Shown here: in pieces, positions 58,609-64,000 of the stretch
Numbering within the stretch: position 1 is the first letter of the stretch
How the letters are laid out: each line of letters starts with the position of its first letter
Assembly: GCA_049513815.1 (NCBI GenBank)
Contig: JBEKVR010000001.1
Span: 1 to 64,000 of the forward strand
Direction of reading: 5' to 3'
Source of the DNA: Roseiarcus sp049513815
GTDB lineage: Bacteria; Pseudomonadota; Alphaproteobacteria; Rhizobiales; Beijerinckiaceae
DNA length: 64,000 bases
Program-made: the position numbers and the translations under genes
The notes under the pieces: model-generated
The model's database searches: none
Told to the model about the DNA's origin: nothing
The model's input: the letters and a program-made list of their open reading frames with translations, nothing else

Positions 58609-60396
58609 ATGGCGTCGCAGTTCTTCCTTGGTGTCGAGCGGTCTTTCGCCGGCCGGCCGTGGCGGGCGCGGCTCGACGCGGCGGGGGAAGCGCGCGCGTT
58701 GGCGATGGCGCAAACGGGCGGCTGCGACGAACTGCTGGCGCGGGTGCTCGCCGGGCGCGGCATCGGCCTCGACGACGTCGTGCGCTATCTCGATCCGACC
58801 CTGCGCGCGCTGATGCCCGATCCGTTCACCCTCGCCGGCATGGATAAGGCGACGGCGCGGCTCGCCGATGCGGTCAAGCGCGCGGAAAGGGTCGCGATCT
58901 TTGCCGACTACGACGTCGACGGCGCGGCGAGCGCGGCGCTGCTCAGCGAATATCTCCAGGCCTGCGGCTGCGAGACGATCGTCCACATCCCCGATCGCGT
59001 CACCGAAGGCTACGGCCCGAACCGCGAGGCGATGGCCGCCTTCGCCGCGCGCGGCGCCAGCCTCGTCGTCACCGTCGATTGCGGCGCTGTCAGCCATGAG
59101 CCGATCGCCGAAGCGCGTCGGCTCGGCCTCGACGTCGTCGTCTTCGACCATCACCAGGCGCCGGAGCGGCTGCCCGACGCGCTCGCCATCGTCGATCCCA
59201 ACCGCCAGGACGACCTTTCCGGGCTCGGCCATCTGTGCGCCGCCGGCGTCGTCTACATGGGTCTCGTCGCGCTGAACCGCGCTTTGCGCGACGGCGGCTT
59301 CTTCAACGGCAGCGCCGCGCCCGATCTCCTCGCCGGGCTCGATCTCGTCGCGCTGGCGACGGTCGCCGACGTCGTGCCGCTCGTCGGCCTCAACCGCGCC
59401 TTCGTCGCGCGCGGGCTGGCGATGATGCGTCAACGCAAGCGCCCCGGCCTCGCCGCCTTGTTCGACGCCGCCGGCGCCGACGGGCCGCCGCGCGCCTATC
59501 ACCTCGGCTTCCTCATCGGCCCGCGCATCAACGCCGGCGGCCGCATCGGCGACGCGGCGCTTGGCGTCAAGCTGCTGACCACGCGCGACGAGGGTGAAGC
59601 GCGCAAGATCGCCGCCGAGCTCGACCGCCTGAACCGCGCGCGGCAACAGATCGAGATCGCGACGCTCGCCGAAGCCGAAGCGGAGGCGCTGTTGGCGCTC
59701 GGGCTCGAGGAGCGCGGCGCGGCAGTCGTCGTGGCGGGCGAAGGATGGCCGAGTGGAATCGTCGGTCTCGTCGCCGCGCGACTCAAGGAGCGCTTCGACC
59801 GGCCTGCCTTCGCGCTGGCGCTCAACGGCGCCGAGGCGACCGGTTCGGGTCGCTCGATCGCCGGCGTCGATCTCGGCCGCGTTGTGCGCGTCGCCGTCGA
59901 TTCCGGCCTCGCGACCAGGGGCGGCGGCCACGCCATGGCGGCAGGAATCACGCTCGCCAAGACTCGCATCGGCGAGTTCCGCGCTTTTCTCGAAGAGAAG
60001 CTCGCCGAGCCGGTGGCGGCGGCGCGGGCGCGCTCGGGCCTGTCGATCGACGCGGCGTTGACGGCGGCCGGCGCGACGGTCGCGCTCGCGCAGTCGGTCG
60101 AGGCGGCGGGGCCATTCGGCGCCGGCAATCCCGAGCCGGTGTTCGCGCTGCCCCGCCACCGCCTAGTCGGCGTCTACGCCGCCGGCGTCGATCACCTGCG
60201 ACTGCGCGCGGTCGCCGCCGACGGCGCAGCGATCGAGGCGATCGCGTTCCGCGTCGTCGGCAAGCCGCTCGGCGAGGCGTTGATTGGCGCGCGCGGCGCG
60301 AGCGTCCACCTCGCCGGCGCGCTGACGATCAACCGCTACGGCGGCCGCGAGAAGCCGCAATTGAGGTTGATCGACGCAGCCGAAGCCGCGGACTAA
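58609..60396 (+). CDS. recJ: Single-stranded-DNA-specific exonuclease RecJ
   Basis: A 595-residue 5'-3' exonuclease for recombination and mismatch repair. GGAGGGGG precedes the ATG at 58609. The DHH motifs are complete: ADYDVDGAASAALL, VTVDCGAVSHEP, VVFDHHQAPERLPDA and LATVADVVPLVG; the DHHA1 motif is GRSIAGVDLGRVV..GGGHAMAAG. It starts 11 bases after znuB, so it is likely transcribed from the zinc-regulated promoter at least in part. The stop overlaps trmFO tail-to-tail by four bases. Confidence 0.95.
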   Translation: MASQFFLGVERSFAGRPWRARLDAAGEARALAMAQTGGCDELLARVLAGRGIGLDDVVRYLDPTLRALMPDPFTLAGMDKATARLADAVKRAERVAIFADYDVDGAASAALLSEYLQACGCETIVHIPDRVTEGYGPNREAMAAFAARGASLVVTVDCGAVSHEPIAEARRLGLDVVVFDHHQAPERLPDALAIVDPNRQDDLSGLGHLCAAGVVYMGLVALNRALRDGGFFNGSAAPDLLAGLDLVALATVADVVPLVGLNRAFVARGLAMMRQRKRPGLAALFDAAGADGPPRAYHLGFLIGPRINAGGRIGDAALGVKLLTTRDEGEARKIAAELDRLNRARQQIEIATLAEAEAEALLALGLEERGAAVVVAGEGWPSGIVGLVAARLKERFDRPAFALALNGAEATGSGRSIAGVDLGRVVRVAVDSGLATRGGGHAMAAGITLAKTRIGEFRAFLEEKLAEPVAAARARSGLSIDAALTAAGATVALAQSVEAAGPFGAGNPEPVFALPRHRLVGVYAAGVDHLRLRAVAADGAAIEAIAFRVVGKPLGEALIGARGASVHLAGALTINRYGGREKPQLRLIDAAEAAD

Positions 60397-61850
60397 GAGG
60401 GGCGCGCTTTCTCAGCGCTCGCCATGGCCGGGTCAAGCCCGGCCATGGCGGCGGAGTTTTCTTGGGCGCTGCGTCGCAGCCAATCGGCGAGATCCGCCGC
60501 CGCGCGCGCCGACAGCGCGCGCTTGCGCGCGAAGCCGCGCTCCGGCCCGCGCAGGCGCTTGCCGTCGGCGTCGACGCGCGCCTCGTCGATCGGCGGGAAC
60601 AGGCCGAAATTGACGTTCATCGGCTGGAACGAGCGTGGGCCGACGTCGATCGCCTCGATATGGCCGCCAGTGATGTGGTTGAGCAGCGCGCCAATCGCCG
60701 TCGTCGGCGGCGGCGGCGAGAGCGCTTCCCCCAGGCGTTCGGCGGCGGCGAAGCGGCCGGCGATCAGGCCGATCGCGGCGCTTTCGACATAGCCTTCGCA
60801 GCCAGTGATCTGCCCGCCGAATCGCAGCCGCGGCACCGCCTTGAGCCTGAGCAAACCGTCGAGCAGGCGCGGCGAATTGAGGAAGGTGTTGCGGTGCAGC
60901 CCGCCGAGCCGCGCGAATTCGGCCTTCTCCAATCCGGGTATGAGGCGGAAGATGCGCGCCTGTTCGCCGTATTTGAGCTTGGTCTGGAAGCCGACGATGT
61001 TGAACAGCGTGCCGAGCGCATTGTCCTGGCGCAGTTGCACGACCGCATAGGGCTTGATCGTCGGCGCGTGCGCGTTGGTCAGGCCGACCGGCTTCATCGG
61101 CCCGTGGCGCAAGGTTTCGCGGCCGCGCTCGGCCATCACCTCGATCGGCAGGCAGCCGTCGAAATAGGGCGTGCCTTCGAATTCGCGGAACTCGGTCTTC
61201 TCCGCCGCCAGCAACGCGTCGACGAAAGCGTCGTACTGATCGCGGCTCATCGGGCAGTTGAGATAATCGGCGCCGGTGCCGCCGGGTCCCGCCTTGTCGT
61301 AGCGCGATTGCGGCCAGGCGACGTCCATATCGATCGAATCGCGATGGACGATCGGCGCGATCGCGTCGAAAAAGGCGAGCGAATCCTCGCCGGTCAGCGC
61401 GCGGATGGAGTGGGCGAGCGTCGGCGAGGTCAGCGGGCCGGTGGCGACGATGACGCTGTCCCAGTCCTGCGGCGGCAGGCCGGCGATCTCGCCGCGCTCG
61501 ATCCGGATCAGCGGCTCGCCCTCGATGGCCGCTTCGACCGCCGCCGAAAAGCCGTCGCGATCGACCGCCAGGGCCCCGCCGGCCGGCACCTGATGGCCGT
61601 CGGCGGATCGTATGACGAGCGAATCAAGCGCCCGCATCTCGCGGTGGATGACGCCGACGGCGTTGGTCTCGGCGTCGTCGGAGCGGAAGGAATTGGAGCA
61701 GACGAGCTCGGCGAGGCGCGCCGTGCGGTGCGCCTCGGTCCCGCGCTCAGGGCGCATTTCGTGCAGAATGACGGAAACGCCGCGGCGCGCGATCTGCCAA
61801 GCCGCTTCGCAGCCCGCCAGCCCGCCGCCGATCACGTGAATGGGCCGCAT
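60393..61850 (-). CDS. trmFO: Methylenetetrahydrofolate-tRNA-(uracil-5-)-methyltransferase
   Basis: A 485-residue flavoenzyme that methylates U54 of tRNAs using methylene-THF. The start at 61850 (MRPIHVIGGGLAGCEAAWQIARRG) gives the FAD-binding dinucleotide motif at once. MRPERGTEAHRT, ELVCSNSFRSDD and the cysteine in CEGYVESAAIGLIAG are family hallmarks. Convergent with recJ. Not present in enterobacteria, common in alphaproteobacteria. Confidence 0.95.
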   Translation of the reverse strand: MRPIHVIGGGLAGCEAAWQIARRGVSVILHEMRPERGTEAHRTARLAELVCSNSFRSDDAETNAVGVIHREMRALDSLVIRSADGHQVPAGGALAVDRDGFSAAVEAAIEGEPLIRIERGEIAGLPPQDWDSVIVATGPLTSPTLAHSIRALTGEDSLAFFDAIAPIVHRDSIDMDVAWPQSRYDKAGPGGTGADYLNCPMSRDQYDAFVDALLAAEKTEFREFEGTPYFDGCLPIEVMAERGRETLRHGPMKPVGLTNAHAPTIKPYAVVQLRQDNALGTLFNIVGFQTKLKYGEQARIFRLIPGLEKAEFARLGGLHRNTFLNSPRLLDGLLRLKAVPRLRFGGQITGCEGYVESAAIGLIAGRFAAAERLGEALSPPPPTTAIGALLNHITGGHIEAIDVGPRSFQPMNVNFGLFPPIDEARVDADGKRLRGPERGFARKRALSARAAADLADWLRRSAQENSAAMAGLDPAMASAEKARPS

Positions 61851-61907
61851 GCGCGGCTTGTCGCAAAGCGGCCCGAGTCCGTCAACCGCTTGGCGCCCGG
61901 ACATGCG

Positions 61908-61940
61908 AACGCCCGCCGGGGGGAGGAACCGGCGGGCGTT
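61908..61940 (-). terminator. Strong GC hairpin between DUF1127 and trmFO
   Basis: AACGCCCGCCGG and CCGGCGGGCGTT form a perfect 12-bp stem with a 9-base loop. It lies about 70 bases after the DUF1127 stop and 60 bases before the trmFO start. No T-run, but stem strength suggests termination or RNA protection. Confidence 0.5.
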
Positions 61941-62011
61941 GCAAAGCGTCGAGGGAGGACCGACGCCGCGGAAACATCCGGAGGGAAGGGAACCGGACGC
62001 CCCGAACCTGT

Positions 62012-62170
62012 TTAGGCGGCGAGCGCGTTGGCGACGACGAAGTGGATGTCGCCACGGCGGATGCCAATGTCGGCCAGCTCACGGTCGCTGAGCGAAGACA
62101 GCTCGCGAACCGCTTCACGATACCGGCGCCAAGCGTCGAACTTCTCGGTGATGGACTTGAGTGAGGTCAT
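62012..62170 (-). CDS. DUF1127 small protein (52 aa)
   Basis: MTSLKSITEKFDAWRRYREAVRELSSLSDRELADIGIRRGDIHFVV is a textbook DUF1127 sequence, with an ideal GGAGGG ribosome site before the ATG at 62170. These small arginine-rich proteins are abundant in alphaproteobacteria and are linked to RNA turnover and to phosphate or stress responses. Monocistronic, ended by the hairpin at 61908-61940. Confidence 0.9.
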   Translation of the reverse strand: MTSLKSITEKFDAWRRYREAVRELSSLSDRELADIGIRRGDIHFVVANALAA

Positions 62171-62685
62171 TTGACCCTCCTTTTCGAAACTGATCTGAGG
62201 AGCGCCGCTCAAATGCGACCGCCTCCGTCTGATGCAATGCAACATAGTGACGGGGGGCGAGTCGGAAAAGCGCTGATCTCGCCGGACAGCCATGCGCAAT
62301 GCGCATATCGAGCGGGGTCGGTCCGATCCCGCCAAATGCTCGCCGAAACTGCTGGTTTGCGGCATGAAATGACATATAATGGCAAAACATAGGCGCCGAT
62401 CGGCCTGCAAAAGGCATCTTTACCGGCTGTTCAGCATTGTGGATTTTTCATGACTGCCGTTTTGCACCGCAATGATTGATCAATCAGCGGGCCTGCTGAT
62501 CCATCCGTCGCCGAGGCGCGCGCGTCGATTCGGGCGGCCGGTCCGCCGCGTCTTCGCCCTTTTTCCAGGTCGTAGGCGCTCATGCGAGCGCGTATGCTGT
62601 TTACCGCGCTTGATTTTGTCGCGCCGCGCGGCGACACACCCGGCTAGGCGCGCCGGGCGGCGCGATGTCTCAATGGGAGCCCGAC
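62171..62685. other. Intergenic region between divergent genes
   Basis: About 515 bases with the DUF1127 promoter on the left and that of the next gene on the right. A 68-codon minus-strand frame (62431-62637) has no clear ribosome site or recognisable product. The stretch 62360-62470 is markedly AT-richer than its surroundings and may hold promoters. Confidence 0.45.
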
Positions 62686-63093
62686 ATGGAAACCTTGATT
62701 GCCCGCGTCGCCGCGACCGCCGGCGCGAAACCGGACGTTGCGCGCAAGGCCGTTGCGCTGGTGCTCGATTTCATCGCCCGCGAAGCCCCTGACGACGCCG
62801 TCGCCGCCTTGCTCGCCAAGGCGCCGGAGTTGAAGGCGATCATCGCTTCCAGCGCGACGACCGGCGGCGAGGGCATGGGGCCCATGGTCCGGGGCCTCAT
62901 GGGCACAGGCGCCGGCGCCATGGGCGGCGGCGGCCTGCTGGCGCTCGGCTCTGACCTGATGGCGCTCGGTTTCGACATGAATCAGATCCAGGCGGTCGGC
63001 AAGGAAGTGTTCGACTACGCCCGCGAGCACGCCGGCGACGACGTGATCGGCGAAATCGCCGGCGCCATCCCGGGCCTGGCCCAGTACATCTGA
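62686..63093 (+). CDS. Small helical protein, DUF2267/DUF2780-like (135 aa)
   Basis: ATG at 62686 with GGGAG upstream; a further ATG lies 21 bases before. METLIARVAATAGAKPDVARKAVALVLDFIAREAP is a two-helix unit followed by a Gly-rich hinge (GGEGMGPMVRGLMGTGAGAMGGGGLLA) and a second helical unit ending GEIAGAIPGLAQYI. This architecture occurs in small uncharacterised proteins of the family. Precedes mutA by 14 bases but probably unrelated. Confidence 0.65.
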   Translation: METLIARVAATAGAKPDVARKAVALVLDFIAREAPDDAVAALLAKAPELKAIIASSATTGGEGMGPMVRGLMGTGAGAMGGGGLLALGSDLMALGFDMNQIQAVGKEVFDYAREHAGDDVIGEIAGAIPGLAQYI

Positions 63094-63106
63094 GTCGGGG
63101 GCAGGG

Positions 63107-64000
63107 GTGGGGGAAGCAGCGGCGCAGTTCGCGTCCTTCGGCGAGGCGGACTGGCGTCGCGCCGCCGAAGCGGCGCTCAAAGGCGCCGGCTTCGCGACGC
63201 TGATCTCACGCGCCGTCGACGGAATCGAACTGCAGCCGCTCTATCCGCGTCGCGAAGGTCCGCGCGCGCTTCGCAGCGGCGGAGGCTGGCGGGCGCTCGC
63301 TCGCCTCGACCATCCCGATCCCGCCGCCGCCAACGACCAGGCGCTCGACGACCTCGCCAACGGCGCCGACGGACTACAGGTCGTCTTCGCCGGCGCCGCG
63401 GGCGCCTATGGCTTTGGTCTCGGCAAGTCCGATTCGGCGACGTTGCACCGCGCCTTCGAGGACGTGCGATTCGACGCCGCCCGACGCTTCGAGCTCGATC
63501 TCGGGCCTAACGGCGAAGGCCAGGCGACCGGCATCGCGGCGCTTGTGGCGCGCAGCGGCGTCGCGCCGAAATCCGTCGACCTCGCTTTCGGCCTCGACCC
63601 GATCGGCGCGCTGGCGCGCAGCGGCCGCGCGCCGCGCCCGTGGAGCGCCGAGGCCACGGCGCTCGCCAAGGTCGCGTCATTCCTAGCCGCGCAGGGCTTC
63701 GCCGGGCCTTACCTCGCCGCCGACGCGCGGGCGGTCCACGCCGCCGGCGGAACGCCGGCGCAGGAGCTCGGCTTCGCGCTCTCGGCGGCGGTCGCTTATC
63801 TGCGCGCGCTCTCCGACGGCGGCTTCTCGCGCGAAGCGGCGGCGGCGGCGATCGGCTTCCGTCTCGCCGCCGACGCCGACGAGTTCTTCACCCTCGCCAA
63901 GTTTCGCGCCCTGCGCCTGATGTGGGGCCGGGTGCGCTCGGCCTGCGGCCTCGAGGCCGCGCCGGCGCGGGTCCATGGCGAAAGCGCCTGGCGGACGATG
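63107..64000 (+). CDS. mutA: Methylmalonyl-CoA mutase small subunit (partial, cut by window end)
   Basis: Reads open from a GTG at 63107 to the window edge, 298 codons of an expected 600 or more. ASFGEADWRRAAEAALKGAGFATLISRAVDGI and LYPRREGP are the start of the MutA substrate domain, and FFTLAKFRALRLMWGRVRSACGLEAAPARVHGESAWRTM is a strong match to the TIM-barrel end of the mutase. MutA is the non-catalytic partner of MutB, which isomerises methylmalonyl-CoA to succinyl-CoA with B12. mutB should lie beyond 64000. Confidence 0.88.
   Translation, partial: MGEAAAQFASFGEADWRRAAEAALKGAGFATLISRAVDGIELQPLYPRREGPRALRSGGGWRALARLDHPDPAAANDQALDDLANGADGLQVVFAGAAGAYGFGLGKSDSATLHRAFEDVRFDAARRFELDLGPNGEGQATGIAALVARSGVAPKSVDLAFGLDPIGALARSGRAPRPWSAEATALAKVASFLAAQGFAGPYLAADARAVHAAGGTPAQELGFALSAAVAYLRALSDGGFSREAAAAAIGFRLAADADEFFTLAKFRALRLMWGRVRSACGLEAAPARVHGESAWRTM

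Noticed and set aside
59745..62015. 756-codon plus-strand ORF
   Set aside because: Runs out of frame through recJ and antisense through trmFO; no domain seen.
1..64000. CRISPR arrays, rRNA genes, restriction-modification or toxin-antitoxin systems
   Set aside because: No regularly spaced repeats, rRNA-like blocks, or paired short toxin/antitoxin or methylase/nuclease genes were found.

Overview
The window looks like a high-GC alphaproteobacterial chromosome, most likely Hyphomicrobiales/Rhizobiales. The clues are a 2845-residue cyclic beta-1,2-glucan synthase, a two-subunit methylmalonyl-CoA mutase, DUF1127 and DUF6481 proteins, a TrmFO of alphaproteobacterial type and a Zur box of the alphaproteobacterial kind. 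I cannot fix the genus from sequence alone. A copper-handling operon and the mutase gene would suit a Beijerinckiaceae/Methylocystaceae-like organism, but that is a guess.

Layout. 1-5.8 kb: the end of an IS3-family insertion sequence, an orphan sugar-binding protein, a tiny lipoprotein, a Tat-exported PCMT-like methyltransferase, an RsmB-type rRNA methylase, a GlsB-type membrane protein, lipA and tRNA-Lys(UUU). 5.85-22.10 kb: an integrated element bounded by a perfect 47-bp repeat of the tRNA-Lys 3' half. It carries a tyrosine integrase, an AlpA-like HTH protein, a VapE replication ATPase, an SSB, a TerS-like protein, several small phage genes and three very large co-oriented proteins that resemble podovirus DNA-ejection proteins. 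It has no recognisable capsid, portal or large terminase gene. 22.1-32.0 kb: cold-shock protein and cyclic glucan synthase. 32.0-38.2 kb: a translationally coupled sugar-uptake operon (binding protein, two permeases, LacI regulator, GH127 arabinofuranosidase) behind a 22-bp perfect palindrome.

38.4-43.2 kb: a sulfonate-utilisation cluster (ssuA-D-C-B with a divergent flavin reductase) in which ssuC has a frameshift and the reductase an in-frame amber codon. 43.4-49.4 kb: succinate-semialdehyde dehydrogenase, a soluble PAS chemoreceptor, a DUF6481 protein, homoserine dehydrogenase and a SIS-domain protein, followed by a decayed second copy of the hom 3' end. 49.6-52.8 kb: a copper operon (DUF2946, a 300-aa unknown exported protein, CopC, PCuAC, CopD). 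53.1-58.6 kb: an EamA transporter, a TonB-like protein, a NUDIX-fold protein and the divergent zur / znuACB zinc-uptake locus with a Zur box between them. 58.6-64 kb: recJ closely following znuB, trmFO, DUF1127, a small unknown protein and the 5' part of mutA, cut by the window edge.

The most interesting part is the 16.25-kb element. Its parts list (int, AlpA-like, VapE, TerS-like, no TerL or capsid) is like that of a phage satellite, but it adds an intact, tightly packed module of giant virion-type proteins. It could be a new kind of satellite or a prophage that has lost its structural genes.
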